64,000 bases of DNA from Streptomyces sp. NBC_00273 (GTDB lineage Bacteria > Actinomycetota > Actinomycetes > Streptomycetales > Streptomycetaceae). Of this stretch, positions 16,459 to 25,618 are shown piece by piece; the stretch's first letter is position 1, and every line of letters begins with the position of its first letter. The notes beneath the pieces were generated by a model. That model saw nothing but the letters and a program-made list of their open reading frames with translations, searched no databases and was not told the origin of the DNA. The stretch lies in NCBI RefSeq assembly GCF_036178145.1, contig NZ_CP108067.1, positions 5,022,001-5,086,000 on the forward strand, read 5' to 3'. Position numbers and translations under genes: made by a program.

Positions 16459-17415
16459 GTGACGCAGACCACAGGCACGGCGGGCGATCCGCCCTACCTG
16501 CGCATCGTCGCCGCGATCCGGCGGCGCATCGCGGACGGGGAACTGGCCCCCGGGGACCGGGTCCCCTCCACCCGGCAGATCGCCGCGCACTGGGGCGTCG
16601 CGCTCGCCACCGCCACCAAGGCGCTGACCACCCTGCGCCTGGAGGGCCTGGTCGAGGCCCGCCCCCGGATCGGCACGGTCGTCGCCGGGAGCGCCCCCGC
16701 CCCTGCCGCCGCACCGGCCCGCAGGCGCCCCTCGCCCGCCCCGGACACCGAGCCGGAGCTGACCCTCGACCGGATCGTCCGCGCCGCCATCGACATCGCC
16801 GACGCCGAAGGACTCGCGGGGCTCTCCATGCGCGGTGTCGCGGCCCGGCTCGGCGTCGCCGCCATGTCGACCTACCGGTACGTCCCGAGCAAGGAGGACC
16901 TGATCCTCCTCATGGCCGACGCCGCCTTCGGGGAGGAGTCCTACCCCGCCGAAGCCCCCGCCCACTGGCGGGCGCGCATCGAGGTGGGCGCCCGCACCCT
17001 GTGGGGCCTGTACCGCAAGCACCCCTGGCTGGCCCAGATCAGCTCCCTCACCCGCCCGTTGCTCCTGCCCAACCTGCTGGTCCACGGCGAGTGGATGCTG
17101 GCCGCCCTCGACGGCCACGGACTCGACCCCACCACCCTCTTCGACATCCACGTCCTGCTCTACAGCCATGTGCAGGGCCTGGCCGTGCACATGGAGATGG
17201 AGGCCAACGCCGAAGCCGCCACGGGCCAGTCGGAGGACCAGTGGATGGACAGCCGCGCCCCCGTCCTCCAGGAGCTGGTGGACTCCGGCCGCTTCCCGAC
17301 CTTCGCCAAGGTGGTCGGATCCTTCGAGGACGGCTACGACCTGCGGCTCGACGCGCTCTTCGACCTCGGCCTGGGGACCCTCCTGGACGGCCTGACCCCC
17401 GTCGTCGAGGGCTGA
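16459..17415 (+). CDS. Hybrid GntR-TetR transcriptional regulator
   Basis: The protein has 318 residues and starts at GTG 16459. A GntR winged helix occupies about residues 12-75 (PYLRIVAAIRRRIADGELAPGDRVPSTRQIAAHWGVALATATKAL). A TetR helix-turn-helix occupies about 105-150 (LTLDRIVRAAIDIADAEGL...SMRGVAARLGVAAMSTYRYVPSKEDL). It is followed by a TetR C-terminal ligand domain. Such fusions occur in actinomycetes and have two DNA-binding modules. It is divergent from the FAD monooxygenase. Confidence 0.92.
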   Translation: MTQTTGTAGDPPYLRIVAAIRRRIADGELAPGDRVPSTRQIAAHWGVALATATKALTTLRLEGLVEARPRIGTVVAGSAPAPAAAPARRRPSPAPDTEPELTLDRIVRAAIDIADAEGLAGLSMRGVAARLGVAAMSTYRYVPSKEDLILLMADAAFGEESYPAEAPAHWRARIEVGARTLWGLYRKHPWLAQISSLTRPLLLPNLLVHGEWMLAALDGHGLDPTTLFDIHVLLYSHVQGLAVHMEMEANAEAATGQSEDQWMDSRAPVLQELVDSGRFPTFAKVVGSFEDGYDLRLDALFDLGLGTLLDGLTPVVEG

Positions 17416-17427
17416 GGACGCCCCCTC

Positions 17428-17455
17428 GGGCTCCCTCGGGCCCCGCCGGGAGCCC
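17428..17455 (+). terminator. Probable hairpin terminator after the hybrid regulator
   Basis: GGGCTCCC and GGGAGCCC form an 8-bp stem with a 12-base loop, 13 bases after the stop codon. There is no T tract, which is usual in this GC range. Confidence 0.45.
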
Positions 17456-17483
17456 GGCGGAGGCCCGTATAGGGTCGGGCCGT

Positions 17484-18689
17484 ATGGGGACGTGGAGCGC
17501 ACCGAGCGCCATCGAGAGAGAGCTGTACGAGGCCAAGACCGCCGGCAACTGGGCCGCGTACTTCGACGTGCTGGCCCGTACGCCGCTGTACGTGGCGCAG
17601 TCCCGCGCACAGTCCGACGCGCACCCCGACTCGGTGTTCTTCCACGCCACCCCGGACCGGATGCTCGTCGTCCACACCGCCGGCATGCTGCCCGCCCCCA
17701 CCCCCGAGACGGTCTACGAATCGCGCAGCCTGCGCTGGTTCGCCAAGGTCTGGGCCGCCGACGACCCCGCCTTCCTCGCCGTCAACCCGGGCTCCCCCGC
17801 CGAGGCCTACCTCACCACCACCCCCGCCGACCTGGCCCGCTGGCGCACCCACGCGGAGGCCGCCCCCCACTACGGCCTGCCCGAGGGCAAGGTCCACGCC
17901 CTGTTCACCGGCGGCCCGCTGCACGGGCCCGTCGCCCACGGTCTCGCCGTCGGCGGCCATCTCGCCGTCACGAACGGCGAGTTCTGGAACTCCCTCGCCT
18001 ACCACGGCAGCGGCTACCAGTACGAGCGCCGCCGCGTCGCGAAGAGCTGGAGCATCACCGACCGGCCCGACTGGCTCTCCACCCTGGAGGCGCTGTTGGA
18101 GTGCGGGATGGTCAGCCCCGTCTGGGAGTACGCGCTCCGCGTCCGCCGGGCCCTCGCCTCCGACTTCGCCGGGCCGGTGGACATCGAGCACTGGCGGCAC
18201 GCCGCCGAGGCCGCCCTGCGCCGCGGCGCCGAACGCGCCGCCGAACCGCAGCTCACCCCCGACGGGGTCACCGTCGCCCAGCCGCGGCCGGTCGCCGAGG
18301 TCGAGGGGGAAATAGCCGGCGTCAAACGCCTGATCGGCCGGATCACCCGCTACGAGCAGCGCTTCCGGGCCGACGGACTACTCCCCGAGGACGGCTGGGT
18401 CCGCTCCGTGGAGGGCTGGGACATCGGCCGGGCCTCGCAGATGGCCCGCTGGGGCGTCGGCTGCCGCTACGGGACCGTCGCCGAGGCCGAGAAGGCCGTA
18501 CTGCGCGCCGGGGAGTCCGCACGCGACACGTACCGCTCGTGGGCGGAGTTCTCCGCCGGGTACGTCCTCGGCCGGTGCCTGCACTTCGACGAGGAGGAGT
18601 TCGGCACCTGGTACACGACCGCCCTCGCCGCCCACCTCGCACTGACGACGGACCCGGCCAGTCCCTGGCTCAACATCCCCTGGAACTAG
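17484..18689 (+). CDS. DUF1266 domain-containing protein
   Basis: The protein has 401 residues from ATG 17484. The C-terminal half, from about residue 185 (SWSITDRPDWLSTLEALLECGM...EGWDIGRASQMARWGVGCRYGTVAEAEKAV...YVLGRCLHFDEEEFGTWY), matches DUF1266, a helical domain of unknown function. The N-terminal ~170 residues are beta-rich and I cannot assign them. There is no signal peptide or membrane segment. Confidence 0.75.
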   Translation: MGTWSAPSAIERELYEAKTAGNWAAYFDVLARTPLYVAQSRAQSDAHPDSVFFHATPDRMLVVHTAGMLPAPTPETVYESRSLRWFAKVWAADDPAFLAVNPGSPAEAYLTTTPADLARWRTHAEAAPHYGLPEGKVHALFTGGPLHGPVAHGLAVGGHLAVTNGEFWNSLAYHGSGYQYERRRVAKSWSITDRPDWLSTLEALLECGMVSPVWEYALRVRRALASDFAGPVDIEHWRHAAEAALRRGAERAAEPQLTPDGVTVAQPRPVAEVEGEIAGVKRLIGRITRYEQRFRADGLLPEDGWVRSVEGWDIGRASQMARWGVGCRYGTVAEAEKAVLRAGESARDTYRSWAEFSAGYVLGRCLHFDEEEFGTWYTTALAAHLALTTDPASPWLNIPWN

Positions 18690-18792
18690 GCCGTTCCCCC
18701 CGGCCGTCCGGACGGTGTCCGACCTCGGGTAGTCGGCGGCCGCGGCCGGAAACCGGCGGCGGGCCACCGGCTCCCCGACTAGCCTCGCCGCC

Positions 18793-19203
18793 ATGACTGT
18801 TGAGCTGAACGAGACCGTGCGTGGGCTGCTCGACGCGCCGCACCCCGCCGTCCTGTCGACCATCAACCCCGACGGAAGTCCGCAGAGTTCGGTGATCTGG
18901 GTGACCCGCGACGGCGGCGACCTGCTGGTCTCCACCGAGCAGGGCCGCCGCAAGGAGCGCAACATCGTCCGGGACGGGCGGGTCGGGCTCACCGTCTTCG
19001 ACCTGGCCAATCCCTTCCTCTACGCGGAGATCCGCGGCACGGCCACCGTCACCGAGGACATCGGCCGGGCGGTGGCCGTCCGGATCGCCGAGGAGTACAT
19101 GGGCCCGGGCGCCGGCAAGGAGTACGCGCAGGCCCCGGCCGAGGACGTCCGCGTGGTCGTCCGCATCACCCCGACCAAGGTCCTCGGCAACGCGGCCCGG
19201 TAG
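18793..19203 (+). CDS. PPOX class F420-dependent oxidoreductase
   Basis: The protein has 136 residues. It is a split-barrel flavin/deazaflavin-binding protein with PHPAVLSTINPDGSPQSSVIWV at the N-terminus and RRKERNIVRDGRVGLTVFD in the middle, the pattern of the F420-binding Rv1155/Rv2074-like group. Members reduce small molecules, with biliverdin known for some, using F420H2. The substrate is not readable. Confidence 0.88.
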   Translation: MTVELNETVRGLLDAPHPAVLSTINPDGSPQSSVIWVTRDGGDLLVSTEQGRRKERNIVRDGRVGLTVFDLANPFLYAEIRGTATVTEDIGRAVAVRIAEEYMGPGAGKEYAQAPAEDVRVVVRITPTKVLGNAAR

Positions 19204-19216
19204 ACCCGACGGCGTG

Positions 19217-19245
19217 CGGTCCGACCTAGGGAAGGTCGGGCCGGA
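19217..19245. terminator. Hairpin between convergent genes
   Basis: The core CCGACC/GGTCGG (19221-19239) has a 7-base loop and is extended by further imperfect pairing on both sides. It overlaps the last codons of the minus-strand gene and could end both transcripts. Confidence 0.4.
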
Positions 19246-19990
19246 CCGTCGCCCAGGCGTCGACCGCCCGCGCCGCGGGGTCGGCGTCCGCGAGGTGGGG
19301 CCGTACGAGCACCAGCCACGGGACCAGGCTCTTGATCCGGCGCAGGTGCCGGATCCGGTGGTACGGGAGGTCCCGCCAGGCCCGGCCCTGGGCCGCGGCC
19401 TGCTCCGGGGTCAGGTCGATCAACGCCAGCAGCTCCCGGCACAGGGCGGCCGGGTCACCGCCCCGGTCCGGACCGAACTGCTGGATCAAGTAGACCTGTA
19501 CGCAGGCCAGTTCTGGCGCCCGGAGCAGATCGGGCCCGCCTTCGGCCCGCGCGCAGCGGTGGGTGGCGGCCAGCGCGATCCGGCCCCAGCGCAGCCGGAT
19601 CCCGTCCGGCAGCCGCTCGTCCCGCATCCGCACCCCGGCCAGGACGCGCAGGGTCCGCGGGTGCGGTTCGTCGCGCAGCGGCGGGTCGGTGGCCAGCCAG
19701 GCCTCCAGCTCCTCCAGCGCGTGCCCGTCGGGCGGCACCGAGGTCAGCACCTGCCCCCGGGTGAGCAGCGCGACCATGGCGCCGGCGAGGTGGACCTTCG
19801 CGACGTGCCCGGCGTCGAAGGAGCCGACGGCCCGCCCGTGGCGTTCGATGCGGCGCAGGCCGATCCTGGATTCCCCGACGGCGTAGACCTGTCCGGCCCG
19901 CGCCACCCCGCCGACGCACCGGACCACGCACACGCCGCCCGTGACGTCGGCCTCCTCGACGGAGTACACCTGCAATTCGGCGATGGACAC
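19226..19990 (-). CDS. Hypothetical protein
   Basis: The protein has 254 residues (MSIAELQVYSVEEADVTGGVCVVRCVGGVARAGQVYAVG). The first ~65 residues look like a small beta-barrel of the EF-Tu domain-2 type (VVRCVGGVARAGQVY...). The rest is helical, with a basic C-terminal segment RIRHLRRIKSLVPWLVLVRPHLADADP. I recognise no family with a known function. Confidence 0.6.
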   Translation of the reverse strand: MSIAELQVYSVEEADVTGGVCVVRCVGGVARAGQVYAVGESRIGLRRIERHGRAVGSFDAGHVAKVHLAGAMVALLTRGQVLTSVPPDGHALEELEAWLATDPPLRDEPHPRTLRVLAGVRMRDERLPDGIRLRWGRIALAATHRCARAEGGPDLLRAPELACVQVYLIQQFGPDRGGDPAALCRELLALIDLTPEQAAAQGRAWRDLPYHRIRHLRRIKSLVPWLVLVRPHLADADPAARAVDAWATVRPDLP

Positions 19991-20076
19991 CCGCGCCCCC
20001 TTCCCCGGGCGGAGGTTACCTCCCGGGGCGGCCGCACGCGCTCACGGGAGCCGTGGAGGTTCCAGCCGTGGAGGTT

Positions 20077-21012
20077 TCACCCGGACGGTGCCTCCAGGAC
20101 GAGGCGGATCTCGGTGACCTCGTAGCCGGCGCGGTCGAAGGCGGCGGCCATCGGCGCGTTGACGGTGTCGGTGGTCGCGGTGATGCGCCCGGCGCCCGCG
20201 GCGGCGTGGAAGCGGGTGATCTCGCCCAGGATCTCGTCGATCAGGCCCTGGCCGCGCTGCTCCGGTACGACGCCCAGGTAGCCGACGTTGCGGTGGTACG
20301 GGGTCGCCGACGGGACGGCCAGGCCCGCGAGGCGGCCGTCCGGGAGGTGGGCCAGGCGCCACCAGGAGCGCTCGCCGGGGCAGTCGAGGTAGAAGTCGAA
20401 GTCCTCGCGGGCCAACTGCTCGGCGTCCATCAGCTCCAGCTCGTGCTGCGTGGCCAGGTCGAGGCTGCCCTGGGAGAGCCGGACGAAGGCGTCCAGCATC
20501 TCCTCGTCCGTTCCCTCGCGGAAGACGAGCCGGCCGGTGGGCCCGGCCGTCCCGGCGGCCGGGGTCCACTCGTAGCGCAGGCGCTCGATCTCGCGCGTCA
20601 GGCCCGCCTCGGCCGCGGCCTCCTGGCGCCAGGCGACCGCCGCGGCCAGCTCCGGCTGCTCCCGCCAGCCGCGCGGCAGGGAGATGTTGTAGCCCGGCCG
20701 CGTGCCGAAGGCGGCGTGCCCGGCCTCCAGCAGCCCGGCGGCGACCCCGGCCGGGTCTGCCACGTCCTCGCGCACCTGGAGGCAGTCGAGCGCGACGGGC
20801 CGCTCGCTGTCGGCGCGACCCCACCACAGGGCGCGGGCGAGGATCCGCCCGTCCTCGTCCTCGGCGAACCAGATCCACTCGGGCCGGATCTGGTTCTCCG
20901 CGAGCTCCTCACGGATCCGCTCGGCGGTCAGGGCGGGCACGGGCCCGTCGGCCGGATGGGCAACGGCACGGTCCAGGTCCGCGGGGTCCGCGGTGGCAGC
21001 ACGAAAGATCAT
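20077..21012 (-). CDS. GNAT family N-acetyltransferase, two-domain
   Basis: The protein has 311 residues and starts at ATG 21012. The C-terminal GNAT domain has the acetyl-CoA pyrophosphate loop in YLGVVPEQRGQGLIDEIL (Q/RxxGxG-like) and the C-terminal pattern NAPMAAAFDRAGYEV. The N-terminal half is a second, degenerate GNAT-like domain. The acceptor is unknown. It is a likely cytosolic enzyme. Confidence 0.88.
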   Translation of the reverse strand: MIFRAATADPADLDRAVAHPADGPVPALTAERIREELAENQIRPEWIWFAEDEDGRILARALWWGRADSERPVALDCLQVREDVADPAGVAAGLLEAGHAAFGTRPGYNISLPRGWREQPELAAAVAWRQEAAAEAGLTREIERLRYEWTPAAGTAGPTGRLVFREGTDEEMLDAFVRLSQGSLDLATQHELELMDAEQLAREDFDFYLDCPGERSWWRLAHLPDGRLAGLAVPSATPYHRNVGYLGVVPEQRGQGLIDEILGEITRFHAAAGAGRITATTDTVNAPMAAAFDRAGYEVTEIRLVLEAPSG

Positions 21013-21033
21013 CTGGCGATGATCACACGGGGT

Positions 21034-21717
21034 TCACCCCGCTGACCAGGGGTTTCCCCCACAGCCCGGGCGCTCCCCCTGTTCCACGATCCCTTCCAGG
21101 ACGTGGGCGTACTCCCGCAGGCGCCGCTTGAAGGGCTCCGCCGAGCCCGACGGGGGCATCAGGAGCCCGGGCAAGAACGCGACCCTCCACATCAGGAACA
21201 CCTCGTGGAGCGACCGTCCACGGCCGGCCCCGCCCCACGTGCACGCCGCGCCGATCACCTCCGCGATCTCCCGGGCCCGGCCCTGCACGTCGTCGCCGCC
21301 GCGCAGGGCCGCCACCCCCACCAGCGCCTGGAGGAAGTGCGCCAACTGGCGGTCGGCGCCCGCCCGAGCCATGCGGCGAACGGTTTCCGGCGCGCCGAGG
21401 TCCGGGGTCAGCTCCTCGATGCCCCCCGACCACATCAGCAGGACGGCCGGCGCAACCTCGTGCTCGCGCAGGTACCCGAGCCCGTCCATGATCTCCATCG
21501 ACGCGTCGTGGAAGGCGCCCAGCCGCCGCACCACGTCCAGCAGCCGGTCCAGTTCGCCGCGGTGACGCGCGACGAACTCGCCCACCGACGCCGATTCCAG
21601 CGCCGCGCCGCACTCGACGAGGCCGCCGAGCGGTCCGAAGACCTCCCGTACGAGCGTCGTCTCCGACGCCACGGGTGCCGCCGGGACGTGCTCTTCCACC
21701 GCACCGCTCCTTCGCAC
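21034..21717 (-). CDS. Hypothetical protein
   Basis: The protein has 227 residues and is helical (FVARHRGELDRLLDVVRRLGAFHDASMEIMDGLGYLREHEVAPAVLLMWSGG). An internal GTG at 21699 is a possible alternative start. I recognise no domain. It lies 21 bases upstream of the GNAT gene on the same strand and may be co-transcribed with it. Confidence 0.55.
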   Translation of the reverse strand: MRRSGAVEEHVPAAPVASETTLVREVFGPLGGLVECGAALESASVGEFVARHRGELDRLLDVVRRLGAFHDASMEIMDGLGYLREHEVAPAVLLMWSGGIEELTPDLGAPETVRRMARAGADRQLAHFLQALVGVAALRGGDDVQGRAREIAEVIGAACTWGGAGRGRSLHEVFLMWRVAFLPGLLMPPSGSAEPFKRRLREYAHVLEGIVEQGERPGCGGNPWSAG

Positions 21718-21751
21718 CGCTCCTGCGGGACGTTCCTTCGTTGCGCACGGC

Positions 21752-21786
21752 CGATGGCCGGCCTCCGCAGGGGAGACCGGCCATCG
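21752..21786 (-). terminator. Terminator of the first bkd operon
   Basis: CGATGGCCGG and CCGGCCATCG form a perfect 10-bp stem with a 15-base loop, directly downstream of the minus-strand E2 gene and upstream of the next minus-strand gene. Confidence 0.6.
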
Positions 21787-21807
21787 GGTGGGGCGTCGTA
21801 CGTGCCG

Positions 21808-23232
21808 CTACGACCAGGTGACCAGGCGGCGGGGGTGTTCCAGGACCGCCGCGATGTCGGCGAGGAACTTGGAGCCGAGCTCGCCGTCGATGAGACGGTG
21901 GTCGAACGACAGCGCCAGGGTGGTGACGTGGCGGGGCTTCACCTTGCCCTTGTGGACCCACGGCTGGAGCTTGATCGCGCCGACCGCGAGGATCGCGGAC
22001 TCGCCGGGGTTCAGGATCGGCGTACCGGTGTCGACGCCGAAGACGCCGACGTTGGTGATGGTGATCGTGCCGTTCTGCATGTCCGCCGGGGAGGTCTTGC
22101 CGTCGCGGGCCGTGGCGACCAGCGAGGACAGGGACTCCGACAGCTCGCCGAGGGTCTTGGCGTGCGCGTCCTTGATGTTCGGGACGATCAGCCCGCGCGG
22201 AGTGGCCGCCGCGATGCCCAGGTTGACGTAGTGCTTGAGCACGATCTCCTGGGCCGCCTCGTCCCAGGACGCGTTGACGTCCGGGTTGCGGCGGATGGCC
22301 ACCAGCACGGCCTTGGCGATGAGCAGCAGCGGGTTGATCCGCAGCCCTGCGAGGTCCGGGTCGGCCTTGAGCTCCTGGACCAGCTTCATCGTGCGCGTCA
22401 CGTCGAAGGTGATGAACTCGGTGACGTGCGGCGCGGTGAAGGCCGAGCCGACCATGGCCTGCGCGGTGACCTTGCGGACGCCCTTGACCGGGATGCGGGT
22501 CTCCCGCGCCGAGGCGTCGGCCGCGGGGGCCGCGGCCACCGCGACGGGCGCGGCCGCTGCGGCCGGGGCGACGGCCGGAGCCGCCGCGGGCGCGGCGGCC
22601 TGCGGGGTGATCGCCGCGGCGGCCGCAGCGTGCACGTCCTCCCGGGTCACGACCCCGCCGTCACCGGTGGGGACCACCGAGGCCAGGTCGATGCCGAGGT
22701 CCTTGGCGAGCTTGCGCACCGGCGGCTTGGCCAGCGGCCGCTCGCCGGTCGGCTGTGCCGGAACGGCGGGGAGCGGCGCCGGGGCGGCCGGGGCCTCCGG
22801 GGCGGCCACCGGGGCCGTCGTGCCGTTCTGCGCGGCCACGGCGGGCGCCGGAGCGGCCTTGCGCGGGCGGCGCTTGGTGGAGGACTCGGAGACTCCGTAG
22901 CCGACCAGGACGGGCTGGCGGGCGGCCGGGGCCGGCTCGGCGGCGGCCGGAGCCTCTGCCGCCGCGGCAGCGGGGGCCGGGGCCTCCGCCTCGCCGGTCT
23001 GCACCGAGATGATCACCTGGCCGACGTCGACCGTGGTGCCCTCCTCGAAGAGGAGCGCGTGCACGACGCCGTCGAACGGGATCGGCAGTTCCACGGCGGC
23101 CTTGGCGGTCTCGACCTCGCAGACGACCTGGCCGTCGGTGACCGTGTCGCCCGGCTGGACGTACCACTTGAGGATCTCGGCCTCGGTGAGGCCCTCGCCC
23201 ACATCGGGCATCTTGAATTCGCGGATGGTCAT
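21808..23232 (-). CDS. bkdC: 2-oxoacid dehydrogenase E2, dihydrolipoamide acyltransferase (copy 1)
   Basis: The protein has 474 residues. A lipoyl domain covers residues ~4-78, with the lipoylated Lys in VETAKAAVE. An Ala/Pro linker follows, then a peripheral subunit-binding domain (PPVRKLAKDLGIDLASVVPTG...VTREDVH). After a second Ala-rich linker comes the catalytic domain, ending in SFDHRLIDG with the catalytic His. It transfers the branched acyl group to CoA. It is the last gene of an E1alpha-E1beta-E2 operon, 12 bases after E1beta. The pyruvate or 2-oxoglutarate E2 alternatives are less likely given the heterodimeric E1. Confidence 0.9.
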   Translation of the reverse strand: MTIREFKMPDVGEGLTEAEILKWYVQPGDTVTDGQVVCEVETAKAAVELPIPFDGVVHALLFEEGTTVDVGQVIISVQTGEAEAPAPAAAAAEAPAAAEPAPAARQPVLVGYGVSESSTKRRPRKAAPAPAVAAQNGTTAPVAAPEAPAAPAPLPAVPAQPTGERPLAKPPVRKLAKDLGIDLASVVPTGDGGVVTREDVHAAAAAAITPQAAAPAAAPAVAPAAAAAPVAVAAAPAADASARETRIPVKGVRKVTAQAMVGSAFTAPHVTEFITFDVTRTMKLVQELKADPDLAGLRINPLLLIAKAVLVAIRRNPDVNASWDEAAQEIVLKHYVNLGIAAATPRGLIVPNIKDAHAKTLGELSESLSSLVATARDGKTSPADMQNGTITITNVGVFGVDTGTPILNPGESAILAVGAIKLQPWVHKGKVKPRHVTTLALSFDHRLIDGELGSKFLADIAAVLEHPRRLVTWS

Positions 23233-23244
23233 GACGCGGGTCTC

Positions 23245-24225
23245 CTAGTACGCCAGCGAGCGGTCGACGGCGTCGAGCACCCTGTCCAGGCCGGGCAGGT
23301 ACTCGTCCTCCAGGCGGGCCGGCGGGTACGGGGCGTGGAAACCGCCCACGCGCAGGACCGGCGCCTCCAGGTGGTAGAAGCACCGCTCCGTGATGCGGGC
23401 GGCGACCTCCGCGCCCACGCCGAGGAACACCGGCGCCTCGTGGACGACCACGAGCCGACGGGTCTTCTCGACCGAGGCCTGGATCCCGTCGAAGTCGACC
23501 GGCGACATCGAGCGCAGGTCGAGGACCTCCACCGACTTGCCCTCCTCGGCGGCAGCGGCCGCGGCCTCCAGGCAGACCTTCACCATCGGGCCGTAGGCGG
23601 CCAGGGTGACGTCCGAGCCCTCGCGGCTCACGCGCGCCTTGTGCAGCTCACCGGGGATGGCGTCGAAGTCGACCTCGCCCTTGTCCCAGTAGCGGCGCTT
23701 CGGCTCGAAGAAGATCACCGGGTCGTCGCTGAGGATCGCCTGCTGGAGCATCCAGTAGGCGTCGCTCGCGTTCGAGGGGGAGACCACCTTGAGGCCCGGC
23801 ACGTGCGCGAAGAGCGCCTCGGGGGACTCGCTGTGGTGCTCGACCGCGCCGATGCCGCCCGCGTACGGGATGCGCACGACGACGGGCATCTTGACCTTGC
23901 CCAGGGCGCGCGCGTGCATCTTCGCGAGCTGCGTGACGATCTGGTCGTACGCGGGGAAGACGAAACCGTCGAACTGGATCTCCACGACCGGCCGGTACCC
24001 GCGCAGGGCCAGGCCGATGGCGGTGCCGACGATGCCCGACTCGGCGAGCGGCGTGTCGATGACCCGCTCCTCGCCGAAGTCCTTCTGCAGGCCGTCGGTG
24101 ATCCGGAAGACACCGCCCAGCTTGCCGACGTCCTCACCCATGATCAGGACCTTGGGGTCCTGCTCCAGGGCCTTGCGCAGCGACTCGTTGAGCGCCTTAG
24201 CGATCGACATCTTCTCGACAGCCAT
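23245..24225 (-). CDS. bkdB: 2-oxoacid dehydrogenase E1 beta subunit (copy 1)
   Basis: The protein has 326 residues. The ATG at 24225 shares its first base with the E1alpha stop (TGATG), indicating translational coupling. It has the transketolase central and C-terminal domain patterns: MGEDVGKLGGVFRITDGLQKDFGEERVIDTPLAESGIVG and IRVPYAGGIGAVEHHSESPEA. Together with E1alpha it decarboxylates branched-chain 2-oxoacids from valine, leucine and isoleucine. In streptomycetes these acyl-CoAs also prime fatty acids and polyketides. Confidence 0.92.
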   Translation of the reverse strand: MAVEKMSIAKALNESLRKALEQDPKVLIMGEDVGKLGGVFRITDGLQKDFGEERVIDTPLAESGIVGTAIGLALRGYRPVVEIQFDGFVFPAYDQIVTQLAKMHARALGKVKMPVVVRIPYAGGIGAVEHHSESPEALFAHVPGLKVVSPSNASDAYWMLQQAILSDDPVIFFEPKRRYWDKGEVDFDAIPGELHKARVSREGSDVTLAAYGPMVKVCLEAAAAAAEEGKSVEVLDLRSMSPVDFDGIQASVEKTRRLVVVHEAPVFLGVGAEVAARITERCFYHLEAPVLRVGGFHAPYPPARLEDEYLPGLDRVLDAVDRSLAY

Positions 24226-25427
24226 CAGTGACCCTCCTCGAAGGACGCGAGGTAGGCGGCGAACTGGGCGCGCTCCTCGTCGACGAGCGCGTGCCCGTCC
24301 GCGTAGACGTTCTCGAAGATCGCCATGGTGTCCGGGTCGGGCATGGCGCGCACGGCCTCGCGCACGCGCTTGCCCATCGCCTCGCTCTCCGCCTCCAGCT
24401 CCGTGAAGAACGCCTCGTCGGCGCCCCCGGTGGCCAGCAGGTGGGCCTTCAGGCGCAGGATCGGGTCCTTGGCCTCCCAGGCCGCCGTCTCCTCGTCCCG
24501 CCGGTACTTCGTCGGGTCGTCGGAGGTGGTGTGCGCGCCCATGCGGTACGTGAACGCCTCGACCAGGGTCGGGCCCTCGCCGCGGCGGGCCCGGTCCAGG
24601 GCCCAGCGGGTCACGGCCAGGCAGGCCAGCACGTCGTTGCCGTCGACGCGCACGCCGGGGAAGCCGAAGCCCTGCGCGCGCTGGTAGAGCGGCACGCGCA
24701 TCTGGCGCTCGGTCGGCTCGGAGATCGCCCACTGGTTGTTCTGGCAGAAGAACACCACGGGGGAGTTGTAGACGGCGGAGAAGGTGAACGCCTCCGCGAC
24801 GTCACCCTGGCTGGACGCACCGTCACCGAAGTAGGCGATGACCGCGGAGTCCGCGCCGTCCTTGGCCACACCCATCGCGTAACCGGTCGCGTGCAGCGTC
24901 TGCGAGCCGATGACGATCGTGTAGAGGTGGAAGTTGTTGGTGTTCGGGTCCCAGCCACCGTGGTTCACGCCGCGGAACATGCCGAGCAGGTTGGTCGGGT
25001 CGACCCCGCGGCACCAGGCCACGCCGTGCTCGCGGTACGTCGGGAAGACGTAGTCCTCGTCGTTGAGCGCCCGGCCGGAGCCGATCTGCGCGGCCTCCTG
25101 GCCCAGGAGCGAGGCCCACAGGCCCAGCTCGCCCTGACGCTGCAGGGCGGTCGCCTCGCCGTCGAACCGACGGGTCATGACCATGTCGCGGTACAGCCCG
25201 CGCAGGTCCTCGGTGGTGATGTCGGCGACGAAGGGGGCGAACTCGGCGTTCTCCGCGTTGTCGACGCGGTCCCCTTCGGGCGTCAGCAGCTGTACGAGCT
25301 GAGGTACGGCGTCCTGCGTCTGCGCGGTGGCAGCGGCGGGCTTGGCGGCGGCGTTCGCCGCGCCTGCCGCCCGCTTGGTGCCGCTGCTGCGTCGCGGCTT
25401 GCGCGCGGCAGTGCTCTCCACGGTCAC
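24225..25427 (-). CDS. bkdA: 2-oxoacid dehydrogenase E1 alpha subunit (copy 1)
   Basis: The protein has 400 residues, with GTG 25427 behind GGAGG. The thiamine-pyrophosphate motif runs from GDGASSQGD to the distal CQNNQWAIS (GDG...NN). RRDEETAAWEAKDP is the phosphorylation-loop region of E1alpha. The Ala/Lys-rich first ~40 residues are an unstructured extension not seen in copy 2. Automatic pipelines often call this protein PdhA, but the operon and E2 type favour a branched-chain 2-oxoacid substrate. Confidence 0.9.
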   Translation of the reverse strand: MTVESTAARKPRRSSGTKRAAGAANAAAKPAAATAQTQDAVPQLVQLLTPEGDRVDNAENAEFAPFVADITTEDLRGLYRDMVMTRRFDGEATALQRQGELGLWASLLGQEAAQIGSGRALNDEDYVFPTYREHGVAWCRGVDPTNLLGMFRGVNHGGWDPNTNNFHLYTIVIGSQTLHATGYAMGVAKDGADSAVIAYFGDGASSQGDVAEAFTFSAVYNSPVVFFCQNNQWAISEPTERQMRVPLYQRAQGFGFPGVRVDGNDVLACLAVTRWALDRARRGEGPTLVEAFTYRMGAHTTSDDPTKYRRDEETAAWEAKDPILRLKAHLLATGGADEAFFTELEAESEAMGKRVREAVRAMPDPDTMAIFENVYADGHALVDEERAQFAAYLASFEEGH

Positions 25428-25618
25428 GTGTGCTCCTCCGTCGGTCCGGCACCCGGGTTCTCCGGGGTCCAGTGCGGCTCACCTGTATCCGTAACGAGCA
25501 CACGGGGTGGGTGCGCTTCGCGTACGGGGATTCAGGCGTGACAGGTGTCCCGGCGAGTGCCCTGCGCAATGCACGTTACCCAGTGCGCCGCATAACTGCG
25601 AAACCCCGTTTGACCTGC

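Noticed and set aside
21103..24231. A 1042-residue plus-strand frame over the bkd genes
   Set aside because: It is His/Arg/Asp-rich shadow sequence opposite E2 and E1beta.
24225..25427. Pyruvate dehydrogenase E1 alpha
   Set aside because: Actinomycetes usually use a homodimeric AceE for pyruvate. The heterodimeric E1 with its own E2 fits branched-chain 2-oxoacids better, though pyruvate cannot be excluded from sequence.
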